Shown here: positions 46,263-56,257 of the stretch, piece by piece
Layout: each line of letters begins with the position of its first letter
Position numbering within the stretch: position 1 is the first letter of the stretch
Origin: Mesaphorura yosii
Taxonomy: Eukaryota; Arthropoda; Collembola; Poduromorpha; Tullbergiidae
DNA: 64,000 nucleotides
Direction of reading: 5' to 3'
Assembly (NCBI GenBank): GCA_009869945.1
Contig: WIXG01000169.1
Span: 102,664 to 166,663, forward strand
The notes under the pieces: model-generated
The model's input: the letters and a program-made list of their open reading frames with translations, nothing else
What the model was told of the DNA's origin: nothing
The model's database searches: none
Program-made: the position numbers and the translations under genes

Positions 46263-49200
46263 CTATGGAACAAACACACGGTGTTGACATTTCGGCAATT
46301 CATATAAAGTGCATTGGACTCTGGACTGTCTGCGAAAAGAAGGGATTGACGGGAATTGATTTCCTTACCTGGGAGCAATTTGGTAACCCAAGCGTGCTCT
46401 GAGAATTCGGTGATGTTGAGTTCCCCAAACTGCTAATGACAGACCCAGAACTTCCACCAGAAGGAGTACTTCCGTCTCCATTTGAACTTCCGCAGGGTTT
46501 GCCGTCTTTCACAAGAACAGGAACCGCAACGCGCCGAGGCGAACTCTGAAATGTTGATCGATTCTTGTGCTTAATTGAATTCCCATTGAATCAGTAGAAT
46601 GAATATTTAGGATGTGATACTGGTAAAACCTACCTGATTGCTGCTCTGATCTGCCATGGCCTTTTCCTTGGCTTGCCGTTTGCATTTGTAGCGATGGTTT
46701 TGGAACCATATTTTAACCTGAATGAACATAGATTCAGAAGTGGGGTTAACGAGTCGGTTCAGAAACGTGAGAACAGGCAATTGACGAATAACGAAACACG
46801 AGCCTCTTTTATCGGAGAAATATGTTACTCGCTCACCTGTGTTGGGGTCAGATGAATATGATTTGCAAGGTGTTCCCTTTCTGGGGCGGATAGGTATTTT
46901 TGTAATTTGAATCGCTTCTCGAGTTCGTAGACCTAAAGTCAAAGAAGCACAAGTATGAGGGAACTTGATACTCATATTTTGATTCTGTCAAAATTCTTTT
47001 GTCAAGAAACCCACAACAAAGACAGAAAATCATTGAAACGACTGTAAAACGACATGTAAACTGTGCCGAAACAGTACAAGTCTGAACAAAGTCTTAATGT
47101 ATGGATTTCAGGTCTCACGAGACAGGTAGCAATTTAATGTTATCTTTGCACTGAAATCTTTGAATGATTTGATTGATCTGGCACAAGTTCAACTGAACAC
47201 CAACTTGTATTGCTGTTCCAACTTTGTAGTTCTGGAACGGCGTCCGTTCGTTTTGCTTTATTGCGGGAAACGAATTTAGCCAACTGGACAACCAAGTTTA
47301 AAGTCACAACTATTGGAAAGGTTTAACTCCAAACCCCGGACCTAAAGTCAAACCGAATGTGTAATATTGGCTCTTCCAATTTTAGCGAGAATCAGGAAAC
47401 CATTTTAGAGTTGAATCCCCAGACGCCTTCTGATTCATCGACTCTCTACTCGACCGACTACCCACCATCGTTGTCTTTCCCTTGCCTTAATGCAGTTGCA
47501 GTGCAGTTTTAAGCAATTCAAACAAAGAATTGTGCCTACTCCGCTTTTCAGTTTCAGCTCTTGCTCTTTGACGAGTAACGTAAATTTGTTGACACAAAAG
47601 ATTAGATTGAATCTAACGTTGAGTCGCTTTTTTGTCTTACGAGTCCCCAATTTCATTTCCAGCGCTGTTGCACTGCAACTACAGTTTGACTTTCTACTTT
47701 GAACTTTGCAACGTGGCACTCTTTCAATTGATTACTTAGCGGATAAAATAAATTCATTACGCCAAGATGCGAGCGATAAGCGTTCAAATTCGTCGAATTG
47801 ACAAATAAATTAAGACCTCTGCGTAACACGCTTCTCATATTTTGTACCTGGGCTTGCGTGAAAAGCACGCGTCGCTTTCTTCTTTGTGACAGCGGGAACT
47901 GCATTACTGGCTTCACGTCGCCTCCCATGTTACATCCACTCAGGCCAGACATGTTGGAAACATTCATATTCGAAGATCCCATCAGCCTAGTTACTGTAAT
48001 GCAAAAAAGGTAGAATTCATTATTGATAAAACGTGCACTTTTATGCGCACAATCGATGATCGGTGCCACAATTTAGATCTTCCAATCGATGCTGGTTAAT
48101 AAAGTCAGAAGCACGTACGTTTTGTTTTGTTTGTGATTTTTTGAATGCACTTAAACACAGATGGTATTTTGTGTTTGGTTTTCAAATCAAATCTGTTTAC
48201 TAACTCACGCTACTCCAAACACAGAGGATCCAGTCATGTTCACGGAATTGGGTATCGCATTACCCCAAGCACTGGCATTTTCGGTATTGAAAATTGTAAT
48301 AATCAGCGTTTTATCGACTTACTCGCAAATCGAGGATCCGTAGCTGATGCTCCGTACCAACCAGCAGCCGCTGCGGAGGCAGAACTCCGGACATCCCCGT
48401 AATGAGTTGTCATTCCATGTAGATCGGCGGTTCCATTGCAATACTGTGCTTGGAAAGCGGCCGCAGCAGCTCCCGGGTGGGAAAGTTGAGACATATGCAT
48501 GTGAGTGTATGGTGATCCAGCTGAGACGTTCATTGCTGAATTCAAGTTGTTCGCTGTAGTTGGAGAGAATTGTGAATTCTTGGAATTATTTGTACTGCTA
48601 ACGCTGCTGTTGTTATTGTTATTATTACTTAAGTAAGACGCTAACGAAGTGGCAGTTGACGTGGCTGAATTCATATGAGGGGCAACTTCCAGCGCTTTGA
48701 GACGATAAGATTCTTCCAAAGGACTCAGAATATCAGTGACAGAAAATGGAGTTGTGTGTTTGGGGCTCAAAGACATGGCAAGCTCACCGGACAGTTCGGT
48801 GAGCGAATTGGTTGGGAATTCAGTTCCAATGATGAGACTCCTCGACAGATTCTGAATGCCTTGATAAGATGAGGGTGAAAACTCTTTGTGACCTTTATAG
48901 CTGTGGTATTTCTCGGCCGAGCGTGGGGAAGGAGAGCCAGCTTCGAATTTACATACATTTATGCCACTACTTTTGATTTTTTTAGTAATCTCAGGTTCTA
49001 ACTGCTTGTCTTCATCTATTTCGTTCTTAAAATCAAGTCCGCTCTGAAGATTCTCATATTTAATGCATGATGAACCTGATGTGGAGGACAGTGGTGGCGA
49101 TGAAGTATTGGAAAGGGAGTGAGAGAAGGGCGAGAGCGGAAATTCTGCTTGGACGTCGGCACCGATCGTTTCCGCGATTGTGGAACTGCTTGTGACCTGC

Positions 49201-49461
49201 GCTTCCGTCCACTGTTGACGCTGCTGATTGGGCCAGTAGGCGGATGGCGAAGGCGAAGAATCGTTGTAATCGCCTTCCGGGTCCACTTTGGCTGTGTGAA
49301 CTGGTCAGTGGCACAGTTATAAAATCACACCACCCTCTTCATTAGCCGCGTATAAACACAAAACTCACGAACTTTCGTTAACAGGACTCTTGAACTTGGC
49401 ACGTCGCCGTTCGTATTTAGTTCAAGTATCGATAAAACCAATCCAACTCACAGTTGACCAT
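46005..49461 (-). CDS. scro: scarecrow / NKX2-1 (NK2.1) homeobox transcription factor
   Basis: Seven coding exons on the minus strand: 49461-49452, 49291-48323, 47993-47848, 46932-46837, 46717-46634, 46545-46369, 46262-46005. The phases join into 579 codons plus stop. A nuclear DNA-binding regulator; in flies scarecrow acts in brain and pharynx, and vertebrate NKX2-1 in thyroid, lung and forebrain (family knowledge). Diagnostic parts in order: TN repressor motif [20 protein letters not shown] (residue 177 on), GWYGAS..DPRFAITRLMG, homeodomain at 364-423 with Tyr54 (WFQNHRYK), NK2-specific domain [17 protein letters not shown] (437-453), His/Gln-rich tract and C-terminus [11 protein letters not shown] like the fly end. 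Low-complexity Asn, Ser and Ala runs sit between motifs. The start in a 10-base exon is the least certain part. Confidence 0.96.
46369..46545 (-). CDS. scro: scro exon with the NK2-specific domain
   Basis: The exon starts [18 protein letters not shown], the NK2-specific domain with its hydrophobic Val/Leu core. It is then Gly/Ser-rich and ends NCSQ at donor GTAAGG. It has 59 codons, phase 0 on both sides. Confidence 0.94.
46634..47993 (-). CDS. scro: scro homeodomain exons (47993-47848, 46932-46837, 46717-46634)
   Basis: The first exon runs from ITRLMG to homeodomain position 12 (VLFTQAQ). The second covers positions 13-44 (VYELEKRF to LTPTQ). The third covers 45-60 and the tail ([20 protein letters not shown]). 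The introns are 915 and 119 bases, all phase 0. Arg5, Trp48, Phe49, Asn51 and the NK2-class Tyr54 are present. Against the usual NK2.1 homeodomain, positions 18 (Lys), 22 (Leu), 36 (Asn) and 37 (His) differ. Confidence 0.96.
48323..49291 (-). CDS. scro: scro large exon: Ser-rich N-terminus, TN motif and pre-homeodomain region
   Basis: A 969-base exon. The TN motif starts at Met 48776-48774. About 170 residues open upstream of it are Ser/Pro-rich and acidic. Downstream come Asn6 and Ala5 runs and DPRFA at the donor A|GTAAGTC (48322). Confidence 0.95.
49452..49461 (-). CDS. scro: scro candidate first coding exon (10 nt, MVN plus one base)
   Basis: On the minus strand ATGGTCAACT is followed directly by the donor GTGAGTTGG. 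Joined to the acceptor before 49291 it gives Met-Val-Asn-Ser-Lys-Val-Asp in the long open frame. No ATG precedes the TN-motif Met within the next exon itself, so either this start or the internal Met at 48776-48774 is used. Confidence 0.5.
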
Positions 49462-51900
49462 ACGAAGTTTCCTTTATGTGAATAAGTACAGAGTTTGTAG
49501 AAAAATCCTCAGGAAGCACTTACTACAGTTTTTAATGCCAATAGCTAATAACTCCTATCCAAATCAAGTTCAAGATTTTGCACAAATTATTTTTGTTAAT
49601 GATAAGGATGATTATGATGAGATGACGATGTTGAATGAAGAGGGAGAAGGAAAGTGCACTCAAGTGTCACTCAGTCAGTGTCTCGAGACTTGAAAAGGAA
49701 AGAACCACTACTGACGCCAGTAATGCCCTGGCTAGCGCTGCACTGGAGAAAGGAAGTTAATAGACAAGTACTGTTACTGCTGACGAGAGATGCACTGAGA
49801 GAGACTTGTCGTTGATGATGATGATTTGATGGTAATTGAGTACGGTTAGTAGTACTCTTAAAAATCTAGAAATGGAGTGCAACACTTTTGTTCTCTAGGC
49901 TTTCGCTTGATGACGACGACGGCGGTGCTTGGCTGCCTGCTGCAGTTGGCGTTGTTGAAGTTGAAGAAGTACTGCTGGGGTGCTGGCCTCCGTCGACTGT
50001 ATAATCTGTGCTCCCTGACTTTTAAACTCAAGCACTCTGCTCGAGCTGCTCCACCACCGGCACTTGGCTTGGCACTAGCACTGCACTTCCACCACCACCA
50101 CCATTGATTATGTAATGGGTATTATTATAACATCAACAATGTACTAGGGCTCTTGGAAAATGTTTTAAGTCTTTCTCAGGAGCAATCCTTCGGTGATGGT
50201 ACTTTAGAGAGAAAGGTGAAGTGCGTAATGAGTGACGAGAAGAGTCTTGCGATTCTTTCTCCAGAAAACACTTTCTCAGTACAGACCAACTGCACTGAGC
50301 CAAGCCACGCTCTTAAATCTCTTGTACTTTCAAGCGTCAAGCCCCAACCCAGTACCAATCATCGACTCCCTTCCTCCATACTCCACGACGACAACCGTTC
50401 AACAACCCTCATCTGGCTCTTCTCGTACTATAAACTGACCTGTGACGCTATGCACGGTCCCTCTTCGTTGATTTCGGGTCCTTCAGCTACAAACTCCACT
50501 TACGAGCAGTCCCAAAAGCATTGGATAGTTGAAATAATTGCTACAAAGATTTTGATGTGCCTCCTTTTACCAATCAGGATGCGGGGACGGATTTATCGAG
50601 TTGCACAAGCACGCAGCGACACAGAATAAAGATGAGAATCTTGGAGTTGGGTACTTTCTTCCTGGTCCAGGAACGCACAAGTAGCGCAAGTACATGAAAT
50701 ACCTCCACAAAATATTGCACCCAGAGTGAGTATGACGAAGACGAGAAGGTTGTCTTAAACTTTTACCTTCGTCTCGTCGCGTCCCTCAAATAGTTAACCG
50801 TACATGAGTGCAGAAGCAGAAAGTACGCGTACTAAAATCGCGTACAAATAGGAACAGGGAGTTGTTGCTGACGACGCATTGTTAGGAACTTCGCACACAT
50901 GCCGTCCATAATTTAACATATTCTCTCGTTGAAGAGGGACTCTCAAATCAGAAAAATTGCATTTATTGCCACTACATTCTGAGTTTGACAATACTTTTAA
51001 TAACGCGAGGAAAACATGAGCGCGAATGCGAATCATCAACAATGCACGACGCGCTTACAACAATTTTTTCGTTTTCTCTTCAAGTGGCAGTTAATGGACA
51101 AGGTCTGCTCGAGGAGGGAGCCGAAAGCAGCTAATAACATTTATTTTTAAGTCTGGGAAGGTGGATTCAATGCAGAGGCACGAACCAATACCGACTGGCT
51201 CCTCGCTCCCGTGAGAGGCTGGTTCTAATCCGAAGAAGGAGGACTTCATTTGGTTCCACAACAACGTGCAGCGCACATCTGCTTGGAAAGCCTTGCTAGT
51301 CGATGGTAGTTGGTAGCGTAGTCGTGGCGGACAGAAACTATATGCCGGTGACTGACAATCAAAATAGAACCAGGTTTTCGAGGGTCTCATTTCTGTTTCG
51401 ATGTTGACAGCTTTCAGCATTCACCGCTCTGAAATCGCTTCGACGGGACGACAAATAGTGTAGATGGAAGATTTATTCGATTCGAGCTTCGCAAAGCAAT
51501 GTAATTAAGAATTAAGGTCGCGCTGAACGAAATTGCATTGCTCGATGAATGATTTATGAATATATGAACGAGGTGTGTCCACGTACAAAGTATTTGATGT
51601 CTTTGAGACGGAGACTGAGTTGAGGCATTCTACTTTGAAACAATGAGAGTCCAGAAAATGAAATTCAAGTATTGGTTCGTAAAGCTAATGAGTGGATATT
51701 AGACATTCGGATGCTAGATCCCCTCTAAGATTGTCGTAAAAGTTGATCATCCGGCAAAAAAGCTATTAACGCCAAGACCCGATCAAGCAAACAATATAAG
51801 AGGTTGAACAATGAAAGAGACAAATAGACAAAATAAGGATTTCGAGCTCAAATTCGACGTCCATATTGAACTGGACATGGGCATAGATCAACGAGAACAG
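49462..51900. other. scro 5' flank: likely 5' UTR and promoter region, no other gene supported
   Basis: It contains GAT/GAC-rich and CCACCA-type simple sequence around 49.6-50.1 kb, as expected near a developmental-gene promoter. A + strand frame at 50153-50629 is open for 158 codons but begins at TTG and has no family features. I could not place the transcription start. Confidence 0.4.
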
Positions 51901-52840
51901 CAGTGAACTGAAGCTTAGAAGTATTAATTATGAATGACAATAAGGATAGTTAAACGATTTTGTGGAGTACGAGTATTGTGGATTCCACTCTTGCATCCCT
52001 TTCCGTCTTCCGTAATACTCTTTCGACTTTCCGTTCTTGCAAGTTGAGTTCAATCGCACCCTCTCGCAGCCTACATTCAAGTTATGATGGGCTCACCAGA
52101 GTTCGAAGCTCGTCCACCGCGATTTCTCCAAATCTAATTTTAATCCCAAGCGAAAACATTGAACGCCGAAGTGAGTGTCAGTCCCGTGTGCTGCGTGCGG
52201 TAGCTGGTTCCTGATCTAGAGTCAGCGACGGGTCATTCAAAATATTCAGCTATCCCGGCAGCGTTTGTCACCTTTGCTGAGTTTAATTTTCAATCGTCCA
52301 ACTTCATCAACACGCCAATGAACGCGGACAATAATTGTAGTGGACAAAATTGGAAGAGAAAGCTACAGAAAGCAACAATTCCTACAAACTAATATAAGTG
52401 TCCTCACGCCTGCTGAAAAATCTGTAAGTTTCAACTTTATCTATTAGCAGTACCACTTGCATTTATCACTTGCAACACACGGTTAAATACTGACGAATTC
52501 GACTTTTCTATACCGAAGCTTCGACAACGAACAACATGAGTCTTAAAATTGTAACCGGTTAAGACAGTTAAGACAGACACTTTACTACTTTGGAACTAAT
52601 TTCAATCTAATCAGCTCAGAGTCACCTCATCGGTCATCGGTTGGGTGTCTTGATATCGATACCATTAAATAGCCTAATGTATGAAAGACTCTCTGTCTTT
52701 TTCGGTCATCATCGAACGGATATTTAAGATTTAAAAGATTTAGAGGATCATGGATAATTGAAGTTAGGGTAAGTCGAAGTATTCGCAGGACATCCGCCTT
52801 AATTTTGATTTGTTCGTTCAATTCGTTTGTTCAACTTCAG

Positions 52841-53110
52841 CAACAAATTGAGTTTACGAAGCAGCAGCAGAATAACAGCTTCAAGAATCATGACAGCACA
52901 CTGACAACCCTATCAGACGCGTACTACGATCAACTATATCAGTAGATAAGCTAGAGCGAATTGTGAGACTTAGCTTATTTTTCTAACATGACTAACGTAT
53001 TTATGTATACGGTTCCCGTATCATTTTACAATTGTTTTTTTTACTCGTACCGGTTTTTTTCGTTTCGTAAACAAGATTATACAGAAATAAAGAAATATGA
53101 ATTTGTGAAT
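52841..53110 (+). CDS. Candidate 3'-terminal exon of an unrecognised gene (end A)
   Basis: The acceptor CAACTTCAG ends at 52840. The frame reads QQIEFTKQQQNNSFKNH, then STLTTLSDAYYDQLYQ, then TAG at 52946-52948, with AATAAA at 53086-53091. A possible preceding exon ends at the donor TCT|GTAAGT (52423/52424) in matching phase, with frame ending LQTNISVLTPAEKS. The family is not recognised. The acceptor, stop and poly(A) signal agree, but the upstream exons are unclear. Confidence 0.35.
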
Positions 53111-53229
53111 TGAAGAAGTCATTAGTAGCAGGCTGAAATTTGGGTCAAATATAGAGCAAATTGTAACTGTAAAGAAAGTAAAATGACTAACATCGGTTAC
53201 GTTTTGATTGCTTACTTTTATGATTTCAG

Positions 53230-53970
53230 AATTAAGAGAAGCTTCTGAAGAGGCATCCATGGGGTGGTCTCCTGGTGGGAAAGCTTCGCCAGCTAATCCG
53301 AATGGCGAAGCTGTTCTCACCGAATCATCAATTGTATCATTGGTAAGTAGTGTTAAATACACAAAATGAATAAAAGAATTATTAGGTAGTGTCTGAACCT
53401 GCAAAGTTCAGTGCGAAGTGTTAGGCCATATCTCGCAACAGATGCATTAAAAATTAAATGTAAAGTTCAGGCAGGCATTGTATTCTGAGGCCGGTACGTA
53501 AAATCTTCATAAGTTTGTTCTCTTTGATATTCTAAGGAGAAAATTCAAAAACAGCTCTTTGCTGAAGAACAAGAACTCTGAATCCCTTGCTATACTCTTT
53601 CGTAGAAGCGTATTCTGTACCAACTAACGAACATTACACTACTCCGTCGCATCTTAGAAATCAGTATCTAGATCGTTAAATCCTTGCTCACACAATTTTT
53701 CATTACAACCTATAAAGGGTCAAACCAGTGAAAGACCAATGTAATGCTAGTGCTAGTGATTCTCTATTCAATAATTTATAGTTACATTATTAACAAATCC
53801 TAAAACTCGACTACAGTGTTCATGGTTAAGCATTAATTGCTGTTTTTCATTTTCCTCCACAGCTTGAAATATGGCATGAAGTGGATTGGATAGACGGATG
53901 GACCTCACGATTGACACGGAACCTGACAGTAACGGAGCATGGATGCGAAGATTTTGATGTAATTAAATGA
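53230..53970 (+). CDS. Candidate last two exons of an unrecognised gene (end B: 53230-53342 and 53863-53970)
   Basis: The first exon lies between TGATTTCAG and GTAAGTAG and reads LREASEEASMGW, then SPGGKASPANPNGE, with a required phase 1 start. The second, after TTTCCTCCACAG, continues in phase 0 as LEIWHEVDWIDGW and stops at 53968-53970. AATAAA follows at 54026-54031. A fitting phase 1 donor (CGA A|GTGAGT) is at about 52170. No domain is recognised. It could be an alternative end of the same gene as the exon at 52841. Confidence 0.35.
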
Positions 53971-54059
53971 TCCGAAATGATGCGACGTTTGTAATTTGTA
54001 CTTGGAACAGCTTCCACTTGGAATCAATAAAATCTGATCTTGTGAATCGGTTCGAGATT

Positions 54060-55830
54060 GTTGTTTGTATTCGTGGTCGTGATACAATACCGTAATACTG
54101 TCTGGCCAGGCACTCGTACGTATTCAGTATTATTGCTGTAACACAGGTATTATTTGTTTATACTCAGGAGGACAAAGACCTTTGATAATCGATTCTTTGT
54201 TAGACTTGTATTTGCTCTAATTTTATGACTTCCATTCAGAACATGCAACGTCCAAACACATACCCCTGCATTTAACCGTCTGCAAGCAAATGGACACGGC
54301 ATGAAAGGCGTAAAAGTAAACCGGAACATTACTGGCACATGCCACTGTGGCACTCATTCCAACCGGTGTCTGACGTGGTGAATCGAACAAACACGAACAA
54401 GTGGAACTTCGACGTGGACCCCTTGCATGAATGCGATGAAGATAAATTAATTGAAAGTGGCCAACATCTGTCCTCGATTCGAATTCCTTCACGTCACTGT
54501 CCCCAACTCTGCATCATACTTTGATTTCATTAAGGCTGTTTGTTATGCAATGTCAATTAATTGACACCTCATTCATTGCTCTGAAATTAGCACGACTGTT
54601 CGGCAAGTAACTTGGGTTCTATTAAGATTTGAGATTGAGATTTGACATTCATATACATTCCATAGCGATGAAGTGCACTATAGTAATGACTTCTTGAACA
54701 TCGCATCGCACAGGGAAGATTGCCGACCAGAAGGATTATAATACTGGAGAGAAAGGTCGCATCATAAGGCTGGTATTGATTTCAGCTTGTCTCACCCTTC
54801 ATCCGCCAGGCATGCCGGATTTAATGAGGCAATGATGGCACGACAAATGTAAAATTGTGAAGGCAAGAATTTGGCATTTGACGAAAGAGAATTCATTCTT
54901 CATTCTTTCTTTTCCATCGGGCTCGAGAGTCGACACGCTGCACGTCTTGTAATCTTGATTTTATACTATAAACCGCTTGGGGCTTTCTTGCACTGAATGT
55001 CATTACTGGCATGGAGCAACAATTCATCGCTTCATTCCAAGTCATAACCAAGCCACGTTACCTAACACAACGTCGCAGTGCCATAACCGAGCAAATGAGC
55101 AGTTTGAGCAGTGGAATGAACGACCGCTCGAACCCCCACAATCCTGCAGCCACTGCACAAGGTGCACGTTTCCTTCAATTCATTTTCCCATTCTCCTTAT
55201 AGAAAATACAGCCACTTTATTGCTTGGTGCTGCGACTTACGTACAAGCTCCTCAGTCGCCCCAGCCATTGCACTGTCGAGATAAAACGAAGGAGTAAGTC
55301 AAGACGTTTGTGTTTGGGTTGCGTTTTTTACAACGCACTCTGAAGTGGTTCTGGCTAAGAAAGTTTACATACTGTCGTCCTTTGTTGTGAGCATTTTCCA
55401 CCGTATGTAGTATGCACTCGGCCGGTTTGACTTACCTGTTCCTCAGTTCTCATTTGGTATGTATTGAGTTAACAACAACAATAAAAGTGGTTTAAGTGGA
55501 AGACGGACCTACTCCATTAGCATTGTGCACGAGAGTAACCCTTGCCTTGCCTTCCATTTCCATCGCCTCCTTGAGCAGGTTGAATTCTTTCGTTTTGTAG
55601 TGTTTAGTACAAGGCTGCACATGTATGGTATTAAGTTTCTGGAAGGAAGTCAAACCTGCTGCTGCAAACACGGACGAGGTCTCATTCTTAGTGTTGCATG
55701 AGCGCACCTCAGAAACTCGTAGCAGGTAGCTGCTCTCTTTGTATGGGGAGATCCTTAAGTGAAAGTGTTCCAGACACACAGAATACAAAAGAATGCGTGT
55801 GATCACATCAAGGTGACCTTATTTCTTAAA
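54060..55830. other. Intergenic region with no recognised gene
   Basis: Only short ORFs without motifs or splice context. The ATG-started frame at 55011-55202 and the TTG-started one at 54977-55297 show no family likeness. Confidence 0.5.
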
Positions 55831-55857
55831 ATGGCACGCTGGAACTATTTTCTGTAA
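55831..55857 (+). promoter_or_regulatory. Possible upstream ORF of the cysteine-rich secreted gene
   Basis: AAAATGGC gives a good start context. The frame is eight codons (MARWNYFL) then TAA, 84 bases before the main ATG. It would damp translation if it lies in the mRNA. The overlap of its end with a GTAAGTGG donor-like string means it could instead be part of a spliced leader exon. Confidence 0.25.
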
Positions 55858-55941
55858 GTGGAAAATTCATTCAAGACTAAAGCGATCAAGTGCGCCATAT
55901 CCGCTCCGAGCCGGCAATCGGCATTTTGGCATCTTGGAACC

Positions 55942-56257
55942 ATGGCTTCGAGAAACGTTCACCACTGGCATTGGCCGCCAGGTTCAAAATCTTCCCGACT
56001 AGTCGTCCTAGGACTGAGCTGTCTCATATTCCTAATTGGATCCGCGTCAGCGTCGGACACGTGCATCTGCAAAGTTGGCGTGCCATGTGAGAAGAATGCG
56101 ACCGCATTTGGCTGTCCGAGTGGACGTGTGATATCAAGAAGAGACTGCACTTGCTGCTTCGTTTGTGCCAAGCAATTAACTGAAAGTTGTAATGATAGTG
56201 AATTTCCATGTGACACTGCCTTTGGTCTAATTTGCGGAGAAGACTCGCGCTGCAAAG
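55942..56257 (+). CDS. Secreted cysteine-rich protein, IGFBP N-terminal-like domain, first coding exon
   Basis: ATG at 55942 is the first ATG in this frame. Residues 19-37 (RLVVLGLSCLIFLIGSASA) form a signal sequence with likely cleavage after Ala37. The secreted part has 14 cysteines in about 67 residues, including CICKVGVPC, DCTCCFVCAKQ and CDTAFGLIC. The CxCCxxCA core resembles the GCGCCxxCA signature of insulin-like growth factor binding (IGFBP-N) and CRIM/HTRA-type domains. The exon ends in phase 1 at donor GTAAAC (56258), so the protein continues; I found no convincing next exon in the window. It may bind a growth factor outside the cell, but that is inferred from the fold only. A single-domain IGFBP-like protein or a larger CRIM-like one are both possible. 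Confidence 0.75.

Noticed and set aside
46031-46402. 123-codon + strand ORF
   Set aside because: Antisense shadow of scro exons and the intron between them.
50153-50629. 158-codon + strand ORF upstream of scro
   Set aside because: Starts at TTG, no family features, and overlaps the likely scro promoter or 5' UTR. Kept only as a remark.
54040-54500. Strings resembling a tRNA B box (GGTTCGAGATT, GATTCGAATTCC)
   Set aside because: No matching A box or cloverleaf arms at the right distance.
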